Source: an uncultured Eubacteriales bacterium (GTDB lineage Bacteria; Bacillota; Clostridia; Lachnospirales; CAG-274). Taken from it: a stretch of DNA of 11,185 bases. Shown piece after piece: positions 1-7,200 of the stretch (positions are counted from its first letter, which is position 1; each line of letters starts with the position of its first letter). The stretch covers positions 1-11,185 of the forward strand of contig CABVEG010000032.1 in NCBI GenBank assembly GCA_902497185.1, written 5' to 3'. Under the pieces are notes generated by a model that was not told where the DNA came from, did no database searches, and saw only the letters and a list, made by a program, of their open reading frames with translations. The position numbers were made by a program, and so were the translations under genes.

Positions 1-1588
1 TATAGTTAAATATTTGTTTGCAATAATTGTAACTTTTTTGGCACTTCAAACAACAAAAAATGTAAAGTATTTATTGGTTGGTTTGGCTGAGCTTGCTATA
101 ATTATGATAATATCAAATTTTCTGCTTAGTAAAAATAGACGTGTAGGTTTATGTTTTAATAATTTATTTTTACTTTTATATAACATACAAATGCTTGTGT
201 TATTTTTTGGCAACAGCTTTGTTATGTTGGTTATGCTTGAAAATGTAGGTTCAATAGAAGATTTATCAGGTAAAGCATTTGAATATGGTTTAGGTGTTAT
301 ATTGCTGTTGATTTTTTCGTTTATTCCAATACAAAAGTTAGAATTATCAAAATTTAAATTGAAGAGCAATAGGTGTTTAACTATTGTATTAGCTTTTGAA
401 CTATGTTTTACACTATTTTGGGGAAATACATTCTCACCTGTTTTTGCTGTTTATAGGTTAATTGAACAGAAATATAATTTGGTTAAGCAACAGCAGATTA
501 TTGATAATGAAAGTGAGGATTTAACTTCGTTTTTCTATAGAGATAGTATAGGTGACGGAAGGAAAAAAGACGAAAATCTTACAGATACTCCTAATGTTAT
601 TTTGATTTTAACAGAGGGACTGTCATCTAATATTGTATTTGATGAACGTAATATAATGCCTAATTTAAGTGAATTAATAAATAAATCATTGAGTTTTACA
701 GGGTATTATAATCATACATTTGCAACGTATCGTGGGATTATTGGTCAGTTGTATTCAGGGTATCAAAATAACAATACAGATATAAATACGTTGGTTTCAA
801 TTCAGGATATTTTCAGAAACAATGGCTATAAAACTTCTTTTGTAAATACTGAACCAAACAATGCACAGTTTACGCAGTATTTATATACTTTAGATTTTGA
901 TGATACGGTAGGAAATACAGAAACTGTATGTAATGGTATGGCAAATTCAATATCAGATTCAGATGCTTATGAATTGCTTTTTGATACGGCTTTAAAAAAT
1001 GAAGCTGAGGACTCACCATTTTTCATTTCAATGTATTCATTTGGTACACATGCAAGTTTGGATTCTACTGATGAAAAGTTTGGCAATGGAAAAGATAGAA
1101 TGTTGAACAAATTTTATAATCTGGATGTCCAATTAGGCAAGTTTATTGAAAAATTTGAAAATAGTGAGCTTTATGATAACACAATTCTTGTATTTACAAC
1201 AGACCATGCTACTTATGCTGATAATGATTTTACAAATGCATTTCCTGACCACAAAAGAACATTTGTTGAAGCAGATGAAATTCCTTTGTTAATATATCAT
1301 AATGGTATTGAGGCTGAATCAATTGAAGTAGAAGGAAGAAATACATTAGATTTAGCTCCAACTATTTTGGATTATTTGGATATATCTGCTCCAAATTACT
1401 TTTTAGGTAATTCACTTTTCCTGTCAAAACAAGACAGTGCAGTATATGAAACCGTATTTTCATATAGTGATGCATTATATGATTCTGATAATGGTGATTT
1501 GACTTTATTTTCAGATGATAAAAAAGATATTATTCAGCCATTAATACAAAAATATTTTATGGCTAAACAACAGGAAACAATGAAATAG
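1..1588 (+). CDS. LTA synthase-type sulfatase-fold membrane enzyme (5' partial)
   Basis: The frame is open from base 2 with no stop before the window edge, so the gene starts upstream; the TTG at base 14 has no convincing ribosome binding site. Counting from that TTG, about four hydrophobic membrane segments are visible (roughly residues 18-38, 45-77, 90-107 and 121-137), followed by a polar linker and an extracellular sulfatase-fold domain (about 193-470). Landmarks of the alkaline-phosphatase superfamily are present: NVILILTEG (metal-ligand position E201), FATYRG with T238 as probable nucleophile, FGTH (H346) and TTDH (D397, H398). Their order matches lipoteichoic acid synthase LtaS (E255, T300, H347, D475/H476). 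By family, such enzymes transfer phosphoglycerol or phosphoethanolamine from a phospholipid to an envelope glycan or glycolipid on the outer face of the membrane. The acceptor is unknown. The LTEG and FATYRG motifs differ from the LtaS versions (ME-S and TSD-type), so this is a divergent branch, perhaps a glycan-modifying transferase rather than a true LtaS. Family confidence is high, substrate confidence low. Confidence 0.85.
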   Translation, partial: IVKYLFAIIVTFLALQTTKNVKYLLVGLAELAIIMIISNFLLSKNRRVGLCFNNLFLLLYNIQMLVLFFGNSFVMLVMLENVGSIEDLSGKAFEYGLGVILLLIFSFIPIQKLELSKFKLKSNRCLTIVLAFELCFTLFWGNTFSPVFAVYRLIEQKYNLVKQQQIIDNESEDLTSFFYRDSIGDGRKKDENLTDTPNVILILTEGLSSNIVFDERNIMPNLSELINKSLSFTGYYNHTFATYRGIIGQLYSGYQNNNTDINTLVSIQDIFRNNGYKTSFVNTEPNNAQFTQYLYTLDFDDTVGNTETVCNGMANSISDSDAYELLFDTALKNEAEDSPFFISMYSFGTHASLDSTDEKFGNGKDRMLNKFYNLDVQLGKFIEKFENSELYDNTILVFTTDHATYADNDFTNAFPDHKRTFVEADEIPLLIYHNGIEAESIEVEGRNTLDLAPTILDYLDISAPNYFLGNSLFLSKQDSAVYETVFSYSDALYDSDNGDLTLFSDDKKDIIQPLIQKYFMAKQQETMK

Positions 1589-1607
1589 TTTTAACCATAT
1601 ATAACTA

Positions 1608-1640
1608 AAAAATGCTGCCTAATTATTGGGCAGCATTTTT
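1608..1640. terminator. Bidirectional Rho-independent terminator between convergent genes
   Basis: A perfect 12-bp stem (1608-1619 with 1629-1640, core ATGCTGCC/GGCAGCAT) has a 9-base loop, with A tracts on the left and T tracts on the right, so it can terminate in both directions. It lies 20 bases after the stop of the sulfatase-type gene. Its right arm lies inside the last codons and stop of the convergent spore protein gene, so the two transcripts share one terminator. Confidence 0.9.
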
Positions 1641-1802
1641 GTCATTTCTTTTTCTATTAGCAATTATTCCACCTATTTTACCGCTTTCCTTAGAAGTTAA
1701 GGATTTCCAACCATATTCTTTGACTTTATCAAGAAGCCCAAGTTCATCAGCAATTTCATATTTCATTATATCTTTAGATGTAAGTGCCTTTTCTTTCTTC
1801 AT
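1623..1802 (-). CDS. Alpha/beta-type small acid-soluble spore protein (SASP)
   Basis: This short gene encodes 59 residues, starting MKKEKALTSK and ending KRNDKNAAQ. The segment KYEIADELGL (residues 14-23) carries the E-I-A core at which the germination protease GPR cleaves alpha/beta SASPs. GWKSLTSKESGKIGG (31-45) matches the second conserved DNA-binding block of the family, in the clostridial style (LTxKESGxIGG). Alpha/beta SASPs coat spore DNA, shift it towards an A-like form, protect it from UV and heat, and are degraded at germination to supply amino acids. The length is slightly below the usual 60-75. The ATG is supported by a strong ribosome binding site, GAGGGAGGG, about 4 bases upstream (1807-1815). 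A sigma-G-like promoter lies upstream at 1826-1855, which fits forespore expression. The gene converges on the sulfatase-type gene and ends inside their shared terminator. Confidence 0.9.
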   Translation of the reverse strand: MKKEKALTSKDIMKYEIADELGLLDKVKEYGWKSLTSKESGKIGGIIANRKRNDKNAAQ

Positions 1803-1825
1803 TTTATCCCTCCCTCTTTTAAATA

Positions 1826-1855
1826 TATAATTGCCTATACAGCAATAAAATATGC
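1826..1855 (-). promoter_or_regulatory. Sigma-G-like forespore promoter of the SASP gene
   Basis: Read on the minus strand, GCATA (1851-1855) is followed by 18 bases and AATTATA (1826-1832). This fits the sigma-G consensus GHATR-N18-CATWHTA at every position except the first base of the -10 element. It lies just upstream of the ribosome binding site of the spore protein, the expected place. No good sigma-A promoter is seen here. The assignment rests on consensus match plus the identity of the downstream gene. Confidence 0.65.
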
Positions 1856-1942
1856 TGTTAAAGAAAGGGAATTATCAATGATTAAAATTTTATAAAATGA
1901 AAAATTTATTGTATAATTCACAAAAAATTACAATTAATATAT

Positions 1943-1988
1943 AAATAAAAGAAAGGGTCGACACAAACAAAATAATTTGTACCGACCC
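1943..1988 (-). terminator. Rho-independent terminator of the acidic lipoprotein gene
   Basis: The arms 1955-1967 and 1976-1988 pair as a 6-bp GGGTCG/CGACCC base, a 2-base internal mismatch and 5 further pairs, with an 8-base loop. On the minus strand the stem is followed at once by TTTCTTTTATTT. It lies 30 bases beyond the lipoprotein stop codon. The stretch 1856-1942 beyond it is AT-rich and shows no gene or clear site. Confidence 0.85.
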
Positions 1989-2017
1989 AAACTTTAAAAA
2001 TTTTAATTTTTTACAGA

Positions 2018-2278
2018 TTAGTTGGCTGCTGCTTCAGTAGCATCTTCAACATCAGCTTCACCGTCAGTAGCCTCAGTTTCTTCCTCAGCTGTTTCCTCTT
2101 CAGCTGTTTCCTCTTCAGCTGTTTCTTCCTCAACAGCCTCTTCAGTAGTTTCCTCAACTGCTTCTTCAGCTACAGTAGTTTCTTCAACAGCACCGTCTGT
2201 TGCGTCTGTTGAACCACAACCCATAAGAGATAAACTCATTACACCTACAACTGCTGCCATCATAACAAATTTCTTCAT
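2018..2278 (-). CDS. Small, highly acidic low-complexity lipoprotein
   Basis: The product has 86 residues. Residues 1-20 form a lipoprotein signal peptide (MKK, hydrophobic core) with a good lipobox L18-M19-G20-C21, so C21 should be lipidated and the protein anchored on the outer face of the membrane. The mature part (66 residues) is built almost only from Glu, Thr, Ala, Val and Asp. By my count it has 24 Glu and 5 Asp with no Lys, Arg or His, and its centre is the repeat AEEET. No folded domain is visible, and I recognise no family beyond lipoprotein. It is monocistronic, with its own promoter (2352-2379) and terminator (1943-1988). The ATG at 2278 is the only usual start, because an in-frame TGA lies 12-10 bases upstream. 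The nearest strong ribosome binding site is 38 bases away across a hairpin. It could be a cation-binding or charge-bearing surface coat, a disordered tether, or a decayed remnant of a larger lipoprotein. The consistent reading frame and complete expression signals argue for a real gene. Confidence 0.8.
   Translation of the reverse strand: MKKFVMMAAVVGVMSLSLMGCGSTDATDGAVEETTVAEEAVEETTEEAVEEETAEEETAEEETAEEETEATDGEADVEDATEAAAN
2086..2130. repeat. 15-bp tandem repeat inside the acidic lipoprotein gene
   Basis: There are three contiguous 15-bp units (2086-2100, 2101-2115, 2116-2130). The first two are identical (CAGCTGTTTCCTCTT on the plus strand) and the third has two changes. A more degenerate copy precedes them. 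Each unit encodes one AEEET-type pentapeptide, so unit gain or loss by slippage would keep the frame and change tail length. Confidence 0.8.
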
Positions 2279-2286
2279 AATACTTA

Positions 2287-2324
2287 GTCAATTAGCCTAT
2301 ATGTAATTGACCTTCGCCTCCTTT
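2287..2324 (-). promoter_or_regulatory. Shine-Dalgarno separated from the start codon by a hairpin
   Basis: On the minus strand a strong Shine-Dalgarno sequence AAAGGAGG (2324-2317) is followed by 5 bases, then a perfect 8-bp inverted repeat GTCAATTA/TAATTGAC (2311-2304 and 2294-2287, 9-base loop), then 8 bases and the ATG at 2278. The linear spacing of 38 bases is too long for normal initiation. Folding the hairpin would shorten the path to about 13 bases. The same dyad could instead be a protein-binding operator downstream of the transcription start. Confidence 0.55.
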
Positions 2325-2351
2325 GAAATAAATAATTTTTGTTACAATTAC

Positions 2352-2379
2352 ATTTTATTCCTTTTTTTAGATTTGTCAA
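2352..2379 (-). promoter_or_regulatory. Sigma-A promoter of the acidic lipoprotein gene
   Basis: On the minus strand a perfect -35 TTGACA (2379-2374) is followed, after 16 bases, by the -10 TAAAAT (2357-2352). Transcription would begin near 2345, giving a leader of about 67 bases that contains the ribosome binding site and hairpin. Confidence 0.7.
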
Positions 2380-2403
2380 TATATATTTGTATTTTTTTTA
2401 ACC

Positions 2404-2422
2404 CAAATTTTACATAAATTTG
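2404..2422. repeat. Perfect dyad between divergent promoters
   Basis: CAAATTT and AAATTTG (7-bp arms, 5-base spacer) form a perfect palindrome. It lies upstream of both the minus-strand lipoprotein promoter and the plus-strand GH43 promoter, a plausible operator position. AT-rich palindromes also arise by chance in such DNA. The rest of 2279-2536 holds only the two promoters and leaders. Confidence 0.35.
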
Positions 2423-2471
2423 ACAAGGTGCGAAAATAAATTATTTTTATGTGTTTTTATGTGGAAATTTA

Positions 2472-2499
2472 TTGACTAAAATAATTATAATGATAAAAT
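2472..2499 (+). promoter_or_regulatory. Sigma-A promoter of the GH43 gene
   Basis: A -35 TTGACT (2472-2477), a 16-base spacer and a -10 TAAAAT (2494-2499) stand 37 bases upstream of the GH43 ATG. The ribosome binding site AGGAGG (2526-2531) follows with 5-base spacing. Both expression signals of this broken gene therefore look intact. Confidence 0.6.
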
Positions 2500-2536
2500 A
2501 AAGTTGTTTATAGTTTTTAATTATTAGGAGGATGTT

Positions 2537-4046
2537 ATGAAATATAGAAATCCCGTGCATAGAGGTTTTTTCCCTGACCCATCAATTATAAGGGTAGGAG
2601 AAGATTATTATAGTTAATTCAAGTTTTCAGTATTTTCCTGCAATTCCTATATCCCATTCTAAGGATTTGGTACATTGGGAGCTTATTGGCCATGCTATTA
2701 CCAAAAGCGAATATTTGGATTTAAGTGAAACTTTGGATTCAAGAGGAATATGGGCACCTGATATATCATATTATAATGGTAAGTTTTACATATTTGCAAC
2801 ATTAAGACATAATTCTCAGGATCCTGATGTCAGTCCTATGAGAAGTCAGCTTGTAATGACAGCAGACAAGGCGGAAGGTCCTTACAGTAAGCCTGTTGTG
2901 CTTCCTGTTGATAATATTGACCCCTCACATTTTGTAGATGACGATGGAAAGCATTATATGATTATTGCTCCTGCAATTACTGTTGTGCCTCTTAACGATG
3001 AATGCACTGAAATTGCGGGAGAAATAAAACAGGTATGGGCAGGCACTGGTGAAAGATGTTCGGAAGGTCCTCATATACTAAAAAAAGACGGTTGGTATTA
3101 TGCAATAGTTGCAGAGGGCGGTACAGGCTATGGTCATGGTATTAATATTGCAAGGAGCAGAAACTTATACGGACCTTATGAGGAATGCCCTTACAATCCT
3201 GTTTTAAGACAGACAGATCCTAACGCAACTATTCAAAGAAGCGGTCACGGGGATTTGGTGGAAACACAAAAGGGCGAGTGGTGGTGCACATATCTTTGCG
3301 GCAGACCTAATGGAGGACATTACACAACTATGGGAAGAGAAACCGCTCTTGACCCGGTAAGGTGGACTAATGACGGGTGGTTTGTAATAAATGACGGAAA
3401 ACCAAGTGTTGAACAGAATATGCCTGATTTGCCTGTTGAGGAATATGATAAAAATACATATTATGATTTTTCTAAAGGGAAAATTTCACTTGACTGGGAA
3501 TGGGTCAGAAATCCCGACAATATAAATTGGTCTTTTGAAAATGGATATTTAAAAATAAATGCACAAAAGGGTTGGATGTATAATGTGACAGCTAAAAATA
3601 TTTTGGTAAGACGTGAACAGGAGCTAAGCTATAATGCTGAAACAAAGGTTATGTTTAATCCTATGGAGAAAGGGCAACAGGCAGGCTTGACCTGTTATTA
3701 TTCAACAGTAAGCTATATTCGCTTTGGTATATGCAGCGAAGGTATTGAGCTTGTTATTAACAGAAACAATGGAGAGGAAAGAATTACTGTTATAACTGAT
3801 ATATCTTTTAATGAAGTTTATTTAAAAGTGGTTGTAAAGGGTCAGAACAGAACTTTTTATTACAGTCTTGACGGCAATAGCTGGAAAACAGCTGCTACAC
3901 TTAATAATTGTATTTATTTGTGCGATGAGGGCGTACCGGAGGATAAAAAGCGACATACAGGTACTTTGGTTGGTATATATGCCTTAGGCGGTGACAGTAA
4001 TAGGGTAATTCCTGCTTATTTCAGTTATTTTAAATATGAGGATTGA
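2537..4046 (+). pseudogene. GH43 family glycosidase (beta-xylosidase/arabinofuranosidase type), frameshifted
   Basis: The gene starts at the ATG at 2537 after AGGAGG and reads MKYRNPVHRGFFPDPSI..DYY, then meets TAA at 2615-2617 after 26 codons. The GH43 homology continues in the +1 frame from GTT at 2613 (VNSSFQYFPAIPI) without interruption to 4046. Relatives usually read YYLVNSSF here, so loss of two bases from a TTA codon explains the break. In repaired numbering the GH43 triad would be D14 (base, DPS), D129 (pKa modulator, IDPSHF) and E177 (acid, SEGPH). D14 lies before the lesion and the other two after it. WAPDI is also present. The five-bladed propeller would span about 1-310, and the rest looks like the beta-sandwich C-terminal domain of GH43 xylosidases. 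The repaired length of about 503 residues is normal. It has no signal peptide, so it would have been cytosolic and acted on imported xylan or arabinan oligosaccharides. The downstream frame's first usual start, TTG 2667, lacks a spaced ribosome binding site and would omit D14. A base-calling error is the main alternative. Confidence 0.85.
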
Positions 4047-4091
4047 CTTTAAATACTCCTACATAAAAACAAAGAGGCTTGTATGATAAAA

Positions 4092-4115
4092 TTTTTGTTA
4101 GCAAACTAACAAAAA
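4092..4115. other. Perfect hairpin downstream of GH43 (weak terminator candidate)
   Basis: The arms TTTTTGTTAG (4092-4101) and CTAACAAAAA (4106-4115) pair perfectly around a CAAA loop. On the plus strand the stem is followed by ACAAAC, with no T run, so it is a poor terminator for GH43. On the minus strand it is followed by TTTTATC, but no minus-strand gene needs it. No better terminator is seen between the GH43 remnant and the next gene. Confidence 0.45.
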
Positions 4116-4128
4116 ACAAACATTGGTG

Positions 4129-4157
4129 TTGAAATTTTAAGAGTTTTATATTATAAT
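4129..4157 (+). promoter_or_regulatory. Sigma-A promoter of the CoA-dehydratase activase gene
   Basis: A -35 TTGAAA (4129-4134), a 17-base spacer and a consensus -10 TATAAT (4152-4157) stand 56 bases before the ATG. The ribosome binding site GGGAGAG (4202-4208) follows with 5-base spacing to the ATG at 4214. Confidence 0.8.
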
Positions 4158-4213
4158 ATACTGTAGAATTTTGTATATTTAAGTAAACAGGTGATATAAA
4201 AGGGAGAGTTTTT

Positions 4214-7200
4214 ATGATAAAATACAAAACAGGTGTTGACATTGGTTCAACTACTATTAAGTTAGTTGTTCTTGATGAAAATGATAATATTGTATTTAAA
4301 GATTACAGACGTCATCGCTCCAACATACAGGAAACTCTTTTGGGTCTTATTAAGGATGCTAAGGAGTCAATAGGTAATGTTACCTTTTCTGCTATGATAA
4401 CAGGCAGCGGCGGACTTTCAATATCAGAGTGGATAGGTATACCGTTTATTCAGGAGGTTGTTGCAGTGTCAAATGCCATTGACCATGTGGCGCCACAGAC
4501 TGATGTTGCTATTGAAATTGGCGGAGAGGATGCCAAAATTATATATTTTGCAGGCGGCATTGAACAGAGAATGAACGGTATCTGTGCCGGAGGTACAGGC
4601 TCATTTATTGACCAGATGGCTTCTCTTTTACAGACTGATGCAACAGGTCTTAATGAGTATGCTAAAAATTATAATGTAATTTATCCTATTGCTGCAAGGT
4701 GCGGTGTTTTTGCAAAGACAGATATTCAGCCTTTAATTAATGAGGGTGCGGCTAAATCGGATTTAGCAGTTTCCATATTTCAGGCAGTTGTTAATCAGAC
4801 TATAAGCGGTCTTGCCTGCGGTAAACCCATAAAGGGCAAAGTTGCCTTTTTAGGTGGTCCTTTACATTTCCTTACGGAATTAAAGGCAAGATTTGTTGAT
4901 GTACTTAATTTAAGTGATGATGAAGTTATTGAAGTAGATAATTCTCATTTGTTTGCTGCAATGGGTAGTGCTCTATCTTCAAATGTTGATGACAGCTTTG
5001 ATTTTGACACATTAATTAAAAATTTGAGCGGTGAAAAGCATTTAACTATGGAGATCAACAGACTTGATCCGCTGTTCAGCAATGAAGAAGAATATGAAAA
5101 GTTTAAGGAAAGACATAATAAGGCTGTTGTTAAAAAGGGTGATCTTGACAGCTATAAGGGAAATGCCTTTTTAGGTATAGACTCTGGTTCAACTACATCA
5201 AAATTAGCTCTTATAAGTGATAAGGGTGAGCTTTTATACTCATTTTATGCAGGCAATGAGGGTAATCCCCTTAAATTGATTATGTCAGCGTTAAAGCATA
5301 TATATGAAATTATGCCTGAAGGCGTTGAAATTAAAAAGGCTTGTGTAACAGGCTATGGAGAGGGTCTTATTAAAGAGGCTCTTATGGTTGATTTAGGTGA
5401 AATTGAAACTGTTGCCCACTATAAGGCAGCGGCTTTCTTTGACCCTGAGGTAGATTTCATACTTGACATAGGCGGTCAGGATATGAAGTGTATAAGAATT
5501 AAAGACGGTGTAATTGACAGTGTTCTTTTGAATGAAGCCTGTTCCGCAGGCTGTGGTTCATTTATTGAAACCTTTGCAAAAAGCCTTAATTTAAGTGTTC
5601 AGGAGTTTGCAAGAGTTGCTTTATTTGCAAAAAGTCCTATTGATCTTGGCTCAAGGTGTACCGTATTTATGAACTCAAGAGTTAAGCAGGCACAAAAGGA
5701 GGGTGCAGAGGTAGCTGATATTTCTGCCGGTCTTGCCTATTCCGTAATTAAGAATGCTTTGCAGAAGGTTATTAAAATTACTGATCCTACCGATATGGGT
5801 AAGCATATTGTAGTGCAGGGCGGTACCTTCTATAATGAAGCAGTTTTAAGAAGTTTTGAGCTTATATCTACAAGAGATGCTGTTCGTCCTGATATAAGCG
5901 GTATAATGGGTGCCTTTGGTGCTGCCGTTATAGCAAGAGATAAATATGTTGAGGGCGAAAATTCTACATTGCTTTCAAGCGAGGAGTTAGATAAACTTAA
6001 TATAACCACAAGCTTTACAAGGTGTAAGGGCTGTGGTAACAACTGCCTTTTGACTATTAATAAATTCAGCGGCAACAGACGCTTTATTTCAGGCAACAGA
6101 TGTGAAAGAGGTCTTGGCAAGGATGCATCAACAGGCTGTGTACCTAATCTTTTTGAATATAAGTATAACAGGCTATTTAATTATACACCTATTCCTGAAG
6201 ATGAGGCTAAAAGAGGTGTTGTAGGTATTCCTAGAGTTCTTAATATGTATGAGGATTATCCTCTTTGGTTTACATTCTTTACGGAGCTTGGCTACAGCGT
6301 TAAACTTAGTCCAAAGAGCAGCAGACAGGTTTATGAGCTGGGTATTGAATCTATTCCTAGTGAATCAGCCTGTTATCCTGCAAAGATAGTTCACGGACAT
6401 ATAAAAAGTCTTATTGATGACGGTGTTAAGTTTATTTTCTATCCTTGTGTTGCTTATGAAAATAAGGAAATTCAAGATGCTGATAATAACTACAACTGTC
6501 CTATTGTAACAAGCTATCCCGAAAATATTAAAAATAATGTTGAGGAAATAAGAGAATTAAATATTGATTTTAGAAATCCTTTCTTTAGCCTTAATAATGA
6601 GGATGTTCTTGTAAGAAGATTACAGGAGGAATTTCCTGATATAGACAGTAAAGAGGTTGAAAGAGCAGCAAGACTTGCTTATAAGGAACAACAGAGTTTC
6701 AGGGAAGATATGAGAAAAAAGGGAGAAGAAACCCTTAAATTTATTGAGGATAATGATATGACAGGTATTGTTATAGCAGGACGTCCTTATCATATTGACC
6801 CGGAAATAAATCATGGTATTCCTGAAATGATTGTAAGCTATGGAGTAGCAGTCTTTACAGAGGACAGCATTGCACACTTAGGTGTTGACAAGGTGCCAAG
6901 ACCCCTTAATGTAAGAGATCAATGGGCATATCATTCAAGACTTTATGCTGCTGCAAGCTTTGTGAGGGATAAGAATAATATTGAGCTTATTCAGCTTAAC
7001 AGCTTTGGCTGTGGTCTTGATGCGGTAACTACTGATGAAGTACACGATATTTTATCTGCTACAGGTAAGGTTTATACTCTTTTAAAAATTGATGAAGTCA
7101 GCAATTTGGGCTCAGCCAGAATAAGAATACGTTCGCTTTTTGCAGCACTGGAAGAAAGACGTCAGAAAAACTTTAAGCCTAAAAAGGCAGACAGTAAAAA

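Noticed and set aside
1612..1830. Plus-strand frame of 72 codons over the spore protein gene
   Set aside because: It begins inside the terminator, has no ribosome binding site and is antisense to a clear SASP gene on the minus strand.
1878..1895. Tiny plus-strand frame MIKIL with a purine-rich stretch upstream
   Set aside because: Only five codons and no independent support.
2022..2306. Plus-strand Ser/Ala/Val-rich frame of 94 codons
   Set aside because: Low-complexity shadow of the minus-strand acidic lipoprotein; the lipobox, promoter, ribosome binding site and terminator all support the minus strand.
2289..2315. Seven-codon leader peptide starting at ATT after the strong Shine-Dalgarno of the lipoprotein leader
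   Set aside because: It would need a rare ATT start; the hairpin-bridged or operator explanation fits better, though ribosome profiling could reopen it.
2420..2447. Second plus-strand promoter TTGACA-N16-TATTTT
   Set aside because: The -35 is perfect but the -10 matches only four of six bases and overlaps the dyad; the promoter at 2472-2499 is better placed.
2605..2617. Programmed frameshift in the GH43 gene
   Set aside because: No recognisable slippery heptamer or stimulatory structure, and the family has an extra residue here that a +1 shift would not restore; a two-base deletion is simpler.
2667..4046. TTG-initiated shorter GH43 as an intact gene
   Set aside because: AAGGA lies directly against the TTG with no spacing, homology continues upstream of it, and the product would lack the catalytic base D14.
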